DNA of 64,000 nt from Massospora cicadina (GCA_022478985.1 JAKSZP010013628.1:1-64000), one strand, 5' to 3'. Shown: positions 1-12,180, counted from the first letter of the stretch. The notes: generated by a model from the sequence alone, not told the origin. Numbers and translations: made by a program.

Positions 1-129
1 TTTCCCATCTTCCCGCACCATAAAACATCATTTGAGCGGCAATGCCTCTAGCATTCTGGCTTTCTTTTTGCGTGCTTCTGCATCCCAACTGGCAGGCAAG
101 TTTAAACTTCATATGATGTTTCTCTGTCA
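1..129 (+). repeat. Element A 5' LTR, terminal 129 bp
   Basis: Begins mid-LTR at the window edge and ends in CTGTCA. It matches the last ~135 bp of the 3' LTR, both opening with TTTCCCATCTTCCCGCACC. The following leader TAATCAACCAACCA recurs after the 5' LTR of element C at 35225. No TGG-type primer-binding site follows, so the primer is not the usual tRNA 3' end or the site has decayed. Confidence 0.85.
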
Positions 130-297
130 TAATCAACCAACCAATTTTTCCAGCCAATTCCTCCTTCTCTTCAAGTTGTACGCTGCAGTGTTTACCTTTA
201 CTAAGTAAACGTGCAGTCAGTAGTTTGCCTCCTGCTGTTTATTTGGTCAATTGCCAATTTTTTGAGCAGCTTTGAATTGCTCTGGAGGAATATATAC

Positions 298-1090
298 ATG
301 GCTAGCAGGGCCCCGTGGGCCGCTACTCTTCCCTCAGCTCATTCTCAAGTAGGGAATCTAAGTGTCCCCTCCTGAGATATAGCTAATCAAGTCCTTGACA
401 CCCTTTCCGAGGTGCAAATGTGATATGCCGTTGCCCTAAATAATGCTTCACTATCCAACGATCAGCAAGGTGTGGCCCTTTTAGATGCAGTTGAAGGAGA
501 AGCCCGTCAGTGGGTGCAAGGACTTCTACATTCCAATGCTTGTGTGGGTGATTCTACCTCACTTGTCGCAGCAGTATCAGCATCTTTGAAACCACCTCAT
601 GTCACGTTCTGAACGTTTATTTCAATTACTTTACTTTGTGGATAATGCCCTTAGTTTGTCCTCTTTAATCATAGCCTTCCATGAGCAGGCCCCCACACTT
701 GAGTTATCTAATATTATTCTTCAAGCAATTTTTAGATTGACAATGGATTCCGCCTCTGCTCATCACAAAGTTTGGTCCACCCCTATGGGGAGAGTGGAAC
801 AAATGTGCAAGACTGTAATCTCCATCAATGCCTCACTTTTTGCATGCTCCCCACCTTCAATTTGGAAACTACATGATCAGGTTATCCAACAGAGACTTGG
901 ATTCTATTCCCAGTGTTGAACTAGTATTGGTACTTGCCCCAGAGTCAGCCAATGCCCCTGCGCCCAAGTTGGATGACCTTGGTTCATCTATCAATGAGTC
1001 AGTAAAGGCTCAGATTGAAGAAGCTGGTTCCCAAACCCTTACTTTTCCCAAATTTACTCTCAAAAAAGAGCACGACCTTCCCCCCTGATT
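298..1090 (+). pseudogene. gag: Element A gag (capsid) remnant
   Basis: The first ATG after the leader is at 298. Open stretches in shifting frames cover 460-600, 599-919 and 828-1088. The segment with ALLDAVEGEARQWVQ has the look of a Ty3 Gag capsid helix. No CCHC zinc knuckle is visible. It lies directly upstream of the protease. Elements B and C lack this whole block. The call rests on position and weak motif resemblance; stops and frame changes make it non-functional. Confidence 0.65.
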
Positions 1091-1166
1091 TTTTAGCTAT
1101 CTCTTCAGTATCAGCAGAAATGGCTGAATCTGCCAATAAACATAACTTGCCTATTTTTTTGTTGGC

Positions 1167-1420
1167 ATGAAGATTATTATTGGAGCTCACCACGTTTCCT
1201 TTGAGGCCTTGGTGGACACTGGAGCAGCAGGTAATTTTATGAGTGTAGAGATGGACCACCAGTTGGAACTTGACCTGGACTTGGGTCCTACGGCGATGAT
1301 CACTTCATCAGCTTCTCAGCCATCATGCCTAATTTGACACCCAGTACCTTTCTAAGTTCACCAGCTTAGTTTTTGCAATTGGTTCTATGCAATGACAAAC
1401 TTGGTGTTTCCAGTAATTTT
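1167..1420 (+). pseudogene. Element A aspartic protease
   Basis: The frame starts MKIIIGAHHVSFEALVDTGA; the catalytic Asp-Thr-Gly triad is encoded at 1215-1223 and is intact. The same stretch is found in B (15165-15518) and C (35393-35722), giving a clear family alignment. Retroviral-type proteases cleave the Gag-Pol polyprotein. Downstream the frame breaks before the RT. Confidence 0.8.
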
Positions 1421-1479
1421 GGGGGTGGGTGGTGGTGTTGGCAGCATGTTATAATTTACCTTGAGTCTAATATATTGTC

Positions 1480-2975
1480 ATTTGCTAATGACCAGATGGA
1501 GAGCGAGTTTCCTTTAGTGGATACTCTCACTAAACTCAAAGACACAGCTTGATTTCTTCCCTTGTTTCCCCTGAAGGTCTCCCATCATATTTCCCTGATG
1601 CGTTGATGGGATATTGAAGTATCTTTTATTCTGAGAAGGCGGACCATCTTCCGCCTTATACTAAATTCAATTTAGGGTTTAGAAAAATGGTACAGGTGGT
1701 GAATATTATCTGTCCTTTGTACCCGTTTATAGTGGAGGAGGAGGCTGCTCTCAATGCATGGTTGATTAACATGCTCAAGAAAGGGTGATTGTTCAAAGAG
1801 ACATGACCAGTTGCTTCTCCCATTGTTTTTGCCAATAAGGTTGATGGTTCCCTTCATCCCTGTGTGTTTAATGGTCACCTAAATAAAATCACAGTCATGA
1901 TCTCTACCCTTTTCCGTTGGAGTAGACAATTAGGCAAGCAATTGCTAAGTTGCGTGTGTTCTCTAACCTCAATCTTGTTAATGCCTTCAATCAAATCTGG
2001 GTGATGGAAAGTCAGAAATGGCTTACCACTATCCAAATGGAAAGGGGTTTTTTTCGATTTTGAGTAATGCCCTCGGGTTAAAGAATGCACTGGCTACATT
2101 TCAAAGAATGATCAATAATGTGCTGGGTGACCTCTGATTTACTTGCGCAGTCATATATATCGATGATATTTTGGTACAATCTCCAACTCCCAAACATGCA
2201 AAGGACTTTGAAGTGGTTTTGGCTTCCTTGCACAAGGCGGGAATGTTCGTCAAGCCTTCAAAAGTGAATTTATAGGGAGGAAATTTCTTTTTGGGCAATC
2301 TTACCTTAAAAGATGGGCACGTTATTCCCCCCAACAAGTTAGACGCCATCCACAAATGGCCAACTCCTACAATTCAAAGCAATTGAGAAGCTTTTGGGAA
2401 CTATCATTTTTTTGAAGAAATTTCCCCATCTTATCCCAGTTAGCCGCTTCACTTCATCCACTCATGAATAAGAATGTTCCCTTTCATTGGAAACCCAGGA
2501 GCAAGCAGGCATTTGAGTCAATTAAAGAGTTTTTCTTGTCACCCCCATCCTAAAACATGCAGACCCCTCCAAACCATATGTCCTTGCTTGTGATGGCTCA
2601 TCTGTTGCAATTGAGGCTGTCCTGCTTCAGAGCACAATGGGTTAAAACATCCGTCGCCTATTTTTCCCATAAGTTCTCTCATACTGAACAATCTTGGGCC
2701 ATTTATGATAAGGAGTTGGTAGCTGTTGCATTGGCCTTGACTCATTGGCGGTATCTCTTATAAGGCGCTCAGAATGAATTAGCAGTGCATACAGATCATC
2801 AAGCCCTTCTGTTTTTTTTGCTAGCCACAGAAGATGTCACAATGGCAGGCTCAAACCTACTGAAATTTTGTGCAGTTTCAACTTTTAAATACGAATTTGT
2901 AAAAGGTGCGTTAAATGTACTCCCCAATTTACTCAGTCATAACCCTGTTCATTGCCCCACTGACTCAGATGAAGC
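1480..2975 (+). pseudogene. pol: Element A reverse transcriptase and RNase H
   Basis: RT motifs occur in order: the template-grip region near 1800-1890, then CAVIYIDDILV with the catalytic YIDD at 2156-2167 intact. RNase H follows at about 2560-2960, with SHTEQSWAIYDKEL and the HTDHQALLF segment. Internal stops and at least four frame changes lie between them. This would be the polymerase that copies element RNA to cDNA. The same protein is better preserved in B and C, which supports the domain order. Confidence 0.85.
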
Positions 2976-3084
2976 GGACCTGGTCACCATAGTTCCCACT
3001 ACTCAAATCTTATCCATTGTACCTCCCGTGGTCTTGTCAGTGAACTTAGCTCCTGATGCGCCTCTTAGTTAATGGGATCTGGAA

Positions 3085-4590
3085 GCCCAAATGACCTGTC
3101 CTGAAGGCGTGTATATTCTGGAGCAAATGTCCCTCACACTTCATAAACATTACCTATATTTCTTGGTGGAGGGCTTATTCATTTTTGGTCACAGGTGTGC
3201 GTTACTCCTCTTCTTAGAGCCAAAGTGTTTCATGCTCACACAACCCCCACAGTCAGCCATCCCAGTGATAAGAAATGTATTGAATTGATTAAGCGTACCT
3301 ATAATTGGGCGGGCTTGTCAAAAGAGGTACCAGCCTGGATTGCCAATTGTGTTACCTGTGCATGGGCTAAATCAGTTTGATCAGGAAAAAATGGTCCTCT
3401 TCACCATTTAAAACCAGCCGAGGGACCATGGACATTGGTGTCCATGGCTTTTATTGTTGAACTTCCCTGTTATAATGGGTTTACTGCAGGGATACAGGTG
3501 GTTGATTGTTTTACAAATTTTGCGCTATTTATCCCATGCTCTTCAGCCATTACTTCAAAGGAAACGGCCCATCTCTTCTTGCACCATGTGTTTTTTAATG
3601 TTTGGTCTCCCGCAGGAGATTTTCAGCAACCATGGACCCTAGTTACAGCGCGGTTCTGGAATGAGTTTTTTATTAATCTTTAAAACTACACCTTGTCAAT
3701 CCATGGCATATCTTTCCCAGTCTGATGGCCAAACTGAGCGGGTTAATCAGGTCCTGGAACAGTACTTGCGCTGCTATGCTGCAGCCACACAGGATACCTG
3801 GGATAATGACCTCCCTCTCGCTCAGTTTGCTTAAAATAATAGAACGCACGCCTCTATGGGGGTTTTTCATATGAAGCAACCTTGAAGTACAACCTATCAT
3901 TTTCAATCAGTCCATGTCTGTGGCCAGAGGTCCCAGCCACCACGGATCATGAAGAGCACATTCAGTCTACCCAGTACTTGGTGTGGGACAATCTTACTAA
4001 GGCTATCAGGGACCACAAGCAGTTTGCAGATTGAAAGTGGATCCAGCACATGATATTGTGCTGGCTTCATATGTTATGCTCAATACATGTCATTTGAGGA
4101 TGCAGGTACCTTCTCATAATTTTGCAAGTAAGCATTTGGGTCCCCACTTGGTGGAGGAAGATTTGGGTAATGGTGCTTTTCAGTTCAAATTGCCACCACA
4201 CTGGAAGCAACATCATGTTTTCCACATAACACAACTGTTTCCATTCAAGAGGCAATCGTTTTGGATCCTGAGCTGATAGTGATTTAGGGTGCAGAAGAGA
4301 CCGAAGTGTTGGCATTTTAGCATCCTGCGGATCTTGGAGGTCTGTTCATTTCTCTCATCGCTTTGAAGGGCTATCCAGCCTATGAGAACAGTTGGGTCAA
4401 GGCTCAATATTGCACAAATTGCTTGGAAATGGTCGAGGCTTTTCTTGTTTCCCACCATGATGCACCCCATCACCCCTTCTCAAATTGCTACTTTAATGGA
4501 CATCAAGTTGCCCAAAGCTCACAAATATTTAGCTCTCATGCATTTTACCGGTGGTGGCGCCCCTTCCTTTGGCAAAAGGAAAGGGTAATG
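3085..4590 (+). pseudogene. pol: Element A integrase and chromodomain-like C-terminus
   Basis: A zinc-binding HHCC segment ends in NCVTCAWAK (about 3340-3370). The catalytic core reads SMAFIVELPC, with Ala at the first Asp position, then passes through frameshifts to the Q/NH-type C-terminal region near 4031-4276. The end (4363-4480) has GYPAYENSWVKA, the chromodomain signature of this family. Chromodomains direct insertion to marked chromatin in known chromoviruses. Broken in several places. Confidence 0.8.
4574..4585 (+). other. Polypurine tract of element A
   Basis: AAAAGGAAAGGG sits immediately before the 3' LTR start (TGTAAG at 4589). Equivalent tracts precede the 3' LTRs of B and C. 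It would prime plus-strand DNA synthesis. Confidence 0.8.
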
Positions 4591-6207
4591 TAAGTCTGGG
4601 GGAATGACCCCTCTGCATGGACCTGGCATTTTTCCCATTTCCTAATAAAAAGGGTTAAAGAGGGCAGCTATCCCTCTCGTTACACAGAGTGATCTCGCCC
4701 ATGTGGTAGATGAGCGCTGGGTAACAGCTCTCCTTCTGAAGATCCCTACCAGTCCCTGCGCTCACCTCAGATGAATTAGTGCGTTAAATTGAGGAAATTT
4801 TTTCTGATATCATTGGAATCCACCACCCCCATAATCTGGAAGGACTTAATAAAGTTGATGGTGCTGAGCCCTCAAAACCGAAGTAAAAATATCTTACAAC
4901 CATGACAATGAGTCCTGATGGGCTTGCACATCAGTAGATGTGGAATTAAATGTCAAATCCTTAAGAATACTTGACAATGGCATCAGGTCATTGCTAAATG
5001 TCATTTGTGTTGAAAATTGATCCAAAATCTATGAGGACAAAGCCCAACGGGTGCATACCCCATAGTCAATATGTTCAAGAGACAAATTTTTGGTCAAAAT
5101 TTGATGGCATCGAGCATTGAGCAATGAGGTTGCTGACTCTGACCTCCCCTTGAAATCTTTGGGCATAAAGCCCAATGGGCATATACTCAAATTGGGACTG
5201 TTGCTAATAGCCTACATCCCCTAGTTCAAAAATCTGGATTGTCAATCAATGATACTCACTTGGCTGAACAAACGCCCCAGAGACCTGGCACAGGCAGGTT
5301 GGACATTCAAATTCCCGTTTCTGACCCGTTGGGACTGCCCCTATGTGGGGTGACCTTAAGGATTCCCGCTGCCTATCAGGCCAGATGCCATCACACTAAC
5401 TGTCAGAAACGCAGTGAAGCCTTGAGTCAGATATTCGTGGTCAAACCAATACTGACTCAGCCTGCTGCCAATTTCTTTGATGTCAGTTCAGAACGTATTA
5501 ATTTTTCCCCTTTCCTCAAAAATTCTCTGGGTTATGTTGAAATTTGAGGGCCCTGATCCTTTTCTTTGACAAGCTTTCCCAAATCAAACACTATTTAATA
5601 AGTTGCATCGCAATGAGGAAATTGTTGGTCAATTACTTAAAATTCACTTTACAATAAATTTCCCCTTGAGTTCCCATATTTTTAAGTTTACTTCTAATTT
5701 TTCTTGCTGAGCTCCTATTGGCACTAACATTGTGGCCCATCAGCCCTTACATTGGCTGGGCACTAACAGTTATGATAGTCACAATAGCTCCCTCTGTAGT
5801 CTACTGGATCTATTAAATAAGAAACTTCTAGGAATCTAATCACGTCATTGAAGCCATCCGCCACCAGGATATTAGAATCCTGTGGGCTCATTTATCTCAA
5901 CTTCATGCAAGGATCCACCCCCTTGCCTCTGTTTTTGTACCAAACCAACCATGAAGTATCCCAAAGAAACTAGTCTGATAGTGCAACTCCATGCAGCAAG
6001 TCATGTGGGGTCTGGAATTATAAACAGACTGGTTCATTGCTGGTGTTTTTATGCTTGCCTCACATCAACGCGCATTTGTTTCCCATCTTCCCGCACCATA
6101 CAACTTCATTTGAGCAGCAATGCCTCTGGAATTCTGGCTTGCTTTTTGAAAGGTTCTGCATCCCAACTAGAAGGCCAAGCTAAACTTCATATGCTGTTTC
6201 CCTGACA
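4589..6207 (+). repeat. Element A 3' LTR, long variant
   Basis: Starts TGTAAGTC and ends CCCTGACA. At 1619 bp it is about 470 bp longer than the LTRs of B and C. The extra sequence is mainly at about 4860-5230 and contains an internal near-repeat: AAAGCCCAACGGGTGCATA and AAAGCCCAATGGGCATA. It is otherwise alignable with the C LTR, including the GTAATTCTCC-type end region and the terminal CTGACA. Confidence 0.8.
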
Positions 6208-6480
6208 GAGTGGGCTGGAATACCACCTTAGAGTGATCATGGCACACTTTTCATGTTCTTCTGAAGGTAATTCTATTTTCCAGTAACCCAATATCAGGTC
6301 CATGGCCAAGTATAGTGAGCTCCACCTAAAGGATCTAAGGCATCATTGATTCATGCAGTGGGTATGAATCCTTTTTTGGTGATGCTGTTCAGCTTTTGAT
6401 AGTAGATTACTATCAATTAGGGCAATTCTTTTTCTTAACAAGGAACATGGGTGAAGCCCAATGAGTCATTGACAGATCCA
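6208..6480 (-). pseudogene. pol: Element I reverse transcriptase fragment
   Basis: On the minus strand the block LAMDLILGYWKIELPSEE (about 6250-6330) matches the RT region with the first catalytic Asp (canonical LDLxSGYWQIxL), preceded by a decayed linker. The domain stops abruptly at 6208, exactly at the end of element A's 3' LTR. This indicates that A inserted into it. Confidence 0.75.
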
Positions 6481-7099
6481 GCATAACCTGATCTAAAAGC
6501 TTCCATATTTCATCAAAAACTACAAATCAACAGCTCTTAAACAAAAGATCAGCTGGGTCTTAATAAGAGGGTGGTCCCCTGTGTCTACCCAATGAACGAC
6601 GCTGTGTGTACATCCCAGATCATGGTTGTTGGATGTGAAGGTTTCCCAAAATTAATAAAGCCAGTTCTTGGTCCTTCTGCTCCTCTGACAGCCCCACTAG
6701 AGTTTCTCGCAGAACCACTGCCATTGCGCCATCTGGATGTCCAGTGGGAAGACCAAACTCATCCAGCGAGCCAAATTTGTGAACCTGCATGACCTCATCA
6801 ACAGGATTAAAATGCATATATGCCATCACATGATGTCAGCAAACCTTCAGAGGACCTTTCTACTGGTTGACTAACAAAACTTTGAACTTAACATTCCAGT
6901 TAATATGATGCTCGGCCACATAGGGCTCAATATGAGATTACTGAATGGGATGAAAGCTTCCCTATAAAGTCCTTTGGATACCTCAATTTTAAATCTGTCT
7001 CCAAAATAACTTGGTGACCAGAAGAAATTATTACAGTGACTGCAGATCACAGTGGCGACCATTGATACTTATATTTGATGAGGGAATAAACTAATTAAT

Positions 7100-7530
7100 T
7101 TTTAAGTAACAGTAGCAGATGGGGATCAATCTTACACTGTACACAATAATAACTACCAAAGCGCGGTTAGAATCTTTTGACACCCCGCTTGAGGTAAAGT
7201 AAACTGGAATCTGCTGACACAGGATCTCAAATAAGACCTACGCCCTATCAACTACTGCCCCAAAGTGCCACATGAGGGCTGCTCCTATCAGCATATCATA
7301 ATTGTGTTTCAGCAGCATAATTGCCAGTGTGGAGACAGCAATCGACTCAAAATGCAGTGGCAATGTATTAAATGCTCCTTTTAAATAGTGCATTCCTCCC
7401 CAGCAGTTCTCTACACTGTCCAATGCTCCACACTAGGTTTCAGTGATAATTTAGCCACCAGCTTGGTTGATGTTATGTTAACCTTGGCGTCAGTGTCTAT
7501 AATTGCACAAACTTTGGTTTTTAAAACTAA
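7100..7530 (-). pseudogene. Element I aspartic protease
   Basis: The minus-strand stretch VCAIIDTDAKVNIT has the active-site triad as Asp-Thr-Asp instead of Asp-Thr-Gly (codons at 7489-7497), a likely inactivating change. About 60 residues on, YDMLIGAALM corresponds to the second conserved YDxLLG segment of retropepsins. It lies between the gag zinc knuckle and RT, as expected. Confidence 0.7.
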
Positions 7531-7659
7531 AATTTCACAATTCATGAACTCCAAATAAGAAGAACATTGGTTAAATAATATGTGATTATCAATGGAATCA
7601 TTTTATTCAAGGAACTGCACAATTCCCACTCCAACATTAGGATATTCTTTAATAATCGC

Positions 7660-9379
7660 TTCTAACAGGATTGTGAAGTTCATCCCTTACAGTGATAGCA
7701 TGTCAGAAGTGGGTTAGGGTTTGTTAAACAAGGCTTGTTCCATAATCTGACAGGCATAGGGTTTTGGAATTTCTTGATGGCCCTCATACACTGCTGCCTC
7801 CCTGGCTTAGGAGCGAGCCAGCATGTGTACATCATCAGTAGGTTGTTGGAATAGAAACATGTCTGCGGGGTTACAAGTTCTAGCAAAAAGCATTTCATTG
7901 TGTTTGGTTAAATAATTGAAATTATATCATTGTAAGTAGAGGGTCCCGTCTCTACTATGCTTGACCTTTTCCCTGCTCATACTGATCCAGATTTACAACA
8001 TGGACTTTCCAATTAGCGGGACAGTTTGATGATATATGTCCGAGGTGACTGCATACATAACATGTCACTCCATAAGCATCTCATCTTTGAGTATTATTAA
8101 AAGGCTTAGGCTGAGAATTTGGTAATGTAGCATAATTCATATGAGAGTAATACGGCTGAGGGTGATTTGAAAATTATAGGATGGCCAATAATTAGCTACG
8201 GATTAAAGGGTTGACCATTGCAGGTATGCCCAAAGAAAGAGCCCCAGAGACATCCTTTGAAGGCTTCCCATCAAAATTTGTGAACTTAAAGTTGCAGCTA
8301 GTCCGCGCAATTAACTAACAATTTTGATTAAAGAATTATCCTTGCAGAACTGGAGCCATCCTGTTGAAAAACTCAAAGTGTGGTTTCCTTGCTATGGTAA
8401 TTGCAATTCCAACATCGGCTCAGACTATATTCCCGCCCCTACTAAGATGTGAGCCTCTGTAGTAAACTGGTCAACAAACTCTGTCAGGGGATCGTTCCAC
8501 TGAAACCCAATTGTCAGGAAATTGGCCTTCCGTTGAGTCACTTTCTTTACCTCAAAACAACTACAACCCTGTCTACTTAACTTCCATGAAGGTAACTGAG
8601 CTTTTCAGGTAACATTTAACTAAAACAACGCTCTCAACATCTAAAAAGGAGATCAATATTTTTCCTTACGGTGGTACAAAGCTCCTTCCACAGCAAATTC
8701 AAACTGCTTTAAGAACTCATGCATGTTCCCATCCCTATTAAATGGAGGCAATTTATTGATGCAAAACCCTCATCCTGCTCAAAGCTGAAATCTCTTGAGC
8801 GAATTGGGGAACTTCCTGTTGAACATAACCTGATTCACAATGAGGGCAGGACTCAGAAGAAAGGGTGGAACTCAACCTATTTCAAAATATGGTGCAGCCT
8901 AACTTACCTTAGCAAGAAACACCGCGAACACATAAGGAACTCCTTCTGGTGAGGTAAAATCATACCAAGAGCTACCACTCTAGAAACCGACTCCACTGCC
9001 TGCTTGGTCAGAGCAGAGATCCCCTGAAACCCCCTCAGCTTCTCGCTTATCACAGCGCCTTTTTTCTTTGATCTCATCATTTTATGGTCTCTGGTTCCGC
9101 GTCAAAAGCTGCAAAAGGAAGGTTCATTATCCAATATCTGATCAACGCAATGCAGCTGGTTGACCATGCTGCTGAAGAAGTCTGTTAATAACTTGTTCTG
9201 CAGATCAAGGTTATGAAGTTGCCCAGACAATGCTGCAATCTGATCAACCAGGACTTTACGCTCACAGGATAGTCCAACGTTGATTCAGCACAAGCTGTTC
9301 AGAAAACTTTTAATTTGGTGTACTGCACCAACTCAATAGATGAAGACATTTTACCAGAAGCTTTAGATGGATCTGCCAT
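7660..9379 (-). pseudogene. gag: Element I gag with CCHC zinc knuckle
   Basis: Start codon at 9379, about 60 bp inside the LTR end. The N-terminal frame (MADPSKASGKMSSSIEL) soon breaks. A full CX2CX4HX4C knuckle, CYVCSHLGHISSNC, is encoded at 8062-8021; a second partial one (TCYHCKG) is near 7680-7700. Such nucleocapsid motifs package element RNA. The middle of the gene is too decayed to assign. Confidence 0.7.
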
Positions 9380-9441
9380 GGTACAGGCAAACGAACAGGC
9401 TTAGGTGGTTGAATCAGTGGGTCCCTTGAAGTGAGAAGTAC

Positions 9442-9797
9442 TGTCAGAAATTTGGTGGGATGGAATACAATCTGCTATAAGTTTGTACAGGAGGTAACAT
9501 CTAATAATGCAATGAAGAGCAATATGACAATCGCCTTCTCTCAGAGAATATAATAGACTTAATAAAATGGAGTTCAAGAGCTCCAAGGACCACAATCTGT
9601 AAATTTTGACAGAATCCTACTAATGTATAACCTCTAGAATCTTAGCCTATAGAATCGCTCTATGGCTACTAACATGACAACAACTCCCTTCTTTCTTCAC
9701 GACCCATTTTAGCTCATCTCTTCACCATCTCTCCAGCCCATTTTCTCAGATACTTAGCTTCTCAATTTCCCTCATACTTATCTTATTAGTTTACTCA
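9442..9797 (-). repeat. Candidate 5' LTR of element I
   Basis: In plus orientation it begins TGTCAGAAAT and ends TTTACTCA, so it has the TG...CA form, and gag of I starts about 60 bp inside it. I found no partner LTR in the window, so the outer boundary is uncertain. The outer end coincides with the tail of an ORF1-only element, which may have inserted in or beside the LTR. Confidence 0.45.
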
Positions 9798-9880
9798 AGT
9801 GGTACCCAACCCAAAAGGAGGCGCCACAATGCATCTTTATTTGTAAATAAGCCAAACAATGGGATTAACATATTAGAAAA
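9798..9880 (-). mobile_element. 3' tail of an ORF1-only element (subfamily 2)
   Basis: Reverse-complement matches the 3' tail of the subfamily-2 copy at 25944-26035, including GGGTTGGGYACCACT and AAAGATGC. The rest of the same copy resumes at 17765, after the plus-strand ORF1-only element that split it. TATTAGTTTACTCA ending at 9797 resembles TATTAGATACTCA at 18420-18432, a candidate target duplication for this copy. Confidence 0.65.
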
Positions 9881-9967
9881 GTACTCTCTCTTCTCAGAAT
9901 AACTTTTCAAAAAATTTATACAGTTAATAAAAAGTAAAACTTAATAGCCCGCCACAGGTTTGCTCTG

Positions 9968-10728
9968 ATGTCATCGGATTCCCCGCTGGCTGCCCCAGTG
10001 TGGGGCAGAAGCGAAATTCCCCCTGCCATTTTCTGTCTGACAGGAAAACGCGCTTGGACTGACTCGCCCATCCTACCAAACCCCTGGAACAATTTGTTCT
10101 TACAAAGATCGCAACTTCCACATAAACTTGAAGACGAGCAGTGCCCCACTGCCCCCTGGTGCTCTTTCTGAGCAATATGCATTTCAGCCTTAGGGTTAAA
10201 TATGAGAAACTTTTCCCATACAACCACCAAGCCATTATCAAAATGGCTCAGGCGGTGATAATACCAGCCTGTTTAATCAACTTCCACCCTTATAAGGGGT
10301 ATTTTGATCTTTGATTCAGTTGTGAAGATGATGCCACCACTGTGGCAAAGATGCCCCTGGTCTTCCAGGATACACCTTTCAACAACATGCACCCAGCTCC
10401 CAGGGGACACCACCTTGGTGGTTCAGTTCACAGGTTTGCCTACCCACCTTCCCCTGAGCTGCTCCACTAGAAGCTGATGGAAGGTTTGGCAGCCTATGTT
10501 TTCAACCCCATCTTGCAATTTATGGTCCCAAATGGGGTCAAAAGCCTCACTGGGCCTTAGGAATATGCCACAATTAGCCCAGAAATGAACAAAATTGCCC
10601 CGTCATTCCCCCTAGTGCAACTATTGCCTCTGCCCCTGACCATCCGTTCTGGGCCCATGTTGAGGGCGGACAGACAATTTGTCAATCCTGTTTCAAGTTA
10701 GACCACTCAAAATGCAAGTGCCCATATT
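9968..10728 (+). pseudogene. ORF1-like protein, N-terminal half
   Basis: ATG at 9968 gives MSSDSPLAAPVWGRSEIPP, matching the start of the 58110 copy. Downstream pieces match that copy in shifting frames: an RRM-like stretch and the CCHC knuckle around 10680-10720 (CQSCFKLDHSKCKC, from TGTCAATCCTGTTTCAAG). RRM plus CCHC is the layout of type II LINE ORF1 proteins; the RRM part is inference. The gene is cut at 10728 by element B and continues at 16685. Confidence 0.8.
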
Positions 10729-11851
10729 TGTCAGGTTGACAGCAAGTAAGAATTAGACTGGCCTGCCAGCCCAGATGCCAGAGCATCCAAACAGCAAACC
10801 AGAATGCCCAAGGCACTGCTGCTAATATGATGAATATAGAACCAGAATAAAGTTCCACCAATATCTGCCAGTGATCCAGTGTTTCATATAGGCACAGAAT
10901 AAAGTATCAGATGCACACAGCTGCTAACCCCAAGGGGTATGAGAACTCCAGTAGATAAGGCGGCTTAATATTTAACATGTAAAAACTCAATTTTTTTGGG
11001 AAGAATTTTTAATGGAAATTTAGGAAAGAAAAATTGACCAACAATTTTCTCAGTGCAATGCAACAGATTAAATAGTAGTTGATTTGGGGGAAAACAAAGC
11101 CAGGATTAAGTCCCTCAAATTTGACCTAACCAGCGAATTATTTGGGAATGGGCGGGTTAGTTCCTTGGGAACCATCATCGCAAAATTTGGCAGTGGGCTG
11201 AGTCACTGTCAGTTTGACCTTGAATGCCTGAACCAAGGCTCACCTACGTTTCTGACAGTTGACATGACGGCATTTAGCCCAACAAGCGGCGGGAATCACC
11301 CAAGGCCACCCCACATAGGGGTGGGCCCATTTGGTTGGGAACGGGTTCAGGACGCCCAACCCACTCATGCTCAGTTGCTGGGCCATTTGTGCAGTCAATG
11401 GCATTGCATTGGGCGAAGCACCTGATTTGTCAGCAGGAAGCTGACCATCAGGGTGTTGCCTGACAGTGTTGGGAGAGGAGAGATTTTTCTGATCATCATA
11501 TTAATTGAATCACAACTGTCAGGCATTCCAGCTGATAGATCAGTCTTAATACCTTTTTGCCCATTTAAAATCTAAGCATTGGGTGGATTGCTGCTCGAAT
11601 TGGTTACAATTAATTTTATTTTGGTGATCTTGGCGTAGATTTCACTGATTCCTCATAAAAGCTCTGCTGAGGTGAGTTTGGGTACTGGACACAGGATCCA
11701 AAGTGGGAGAGCTGTTACCCAGCGCTCATCTATTACGTGAGCAAGATCGCCCTAAGTAATGAGGGGCACAGCCATCCTCTTTGGTGCCTTCTTACTCAGG
11801 AATGGGAGAATGGCCCGGTCAACACCCAGCAGATGTTCCCCAGGGCTTACA
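10729..11851 (-). repeat. Element B 3' LTR
   Basis: 1123 bp, direct repeat of 15562-16679. On the minus strand it begins TGTAAGCCC just after the polypurine tract (11855-11869 on the plus strand as pyrimidines). It contains the coding extension of pol; in this copy a CAG codon has become TAG in the first part of that extension. Confidence 0.92.
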
Positions 11852-12180
11852 TTACCCTTCCCTTTCCCCAAGGGAAGGGCCCCATCACTGGGGAACTGCA
11901 CAAGAGCCACATTCTTGTGCGCCTTGGGTAATTTGATTGCCATAATAGTCGCGACTTTTTTTTGGGGGGGATGGGGAGCTTTGGGGTGGGATAAATGAAA
12001 TGCATCAACCAGGTCCATGCATTTCGCACAATCGCGCGCCTTGACCCAACTGTTTTCATAGGCCAGATGCCTTTTACAGGCCACAAAATATTGTACAGAA
12101 TGTCAGGATTTCCGGGATGCCAGAATAGCTTCTACCTCAGCCTCCTCTTCATTATTGACGATAATTGGTTCCAGCTCCAT
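11752..12180 (-). pseudogene. pol: Element B chromodomain and LTR-entering C-terminal extension
   Basis: The minus strand first gives the acidic linker EEEAEVEAILASRKS (about 12130-12180) and the chromodomain tail LAYENSWVKARDC. One open frame (12084-11752) then runs through MAIKLPKAHKNVALVQF, across the polypurine tract (read as GKGKG), and 100 bp into the LTR, ending at a TAG in PLIT-stop. In the 5' LTR of the same element that codon is CAG, so the stop is a recent mutation. The same extension is open for much longer in element C. Confidence 0.75.

Larger units (their letters stand above)
1..6207 (+). mobile_element. Ty3-type LTR retrotransposon A (chromovirus), left-truncated by window
   Basis: The order is end of 5' LTR, gag, protease, reverse transcriptase, RNase H, integrase, chromodomain-like tail, polypurine tract, 3' LTR, all on the plus strand. 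Bases 1-129 match 6070-6207 closely, which defines the LTR ends. Integrase upstream of a chromodomain is typical of Ty3 chromoviruses. All genes carry stops and frameshifts, so the copy is dead. It interrupts the RT of minus-strand element I, whose sequence resumes at 6208; the other half of I lies outside the window. Confidence 0.9.
6208..9797 (-). mobile_element. Minus-strand LTR retrotransposon I, 5' half
   Basis: Reading right to left: candidate 5' LTR (9797-9442), gag start at 9379, zinc knuckle, aspartic protease, then the first part of RT, cut at 6208 where element A begins. It differs in sequence from A/B/C. Decayed throughout; its 3' half would lie left of the window. Confidence 0.7.

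Noticed and set aside
5239..5547. 102-residue frame in the LTR of A as a separate gene
   Set aside because: It overlaps the region aligned with the LTRs of B and C (GTAPMWGG-like block) in part only and lacks a conserved start; treated as part of the LTR.
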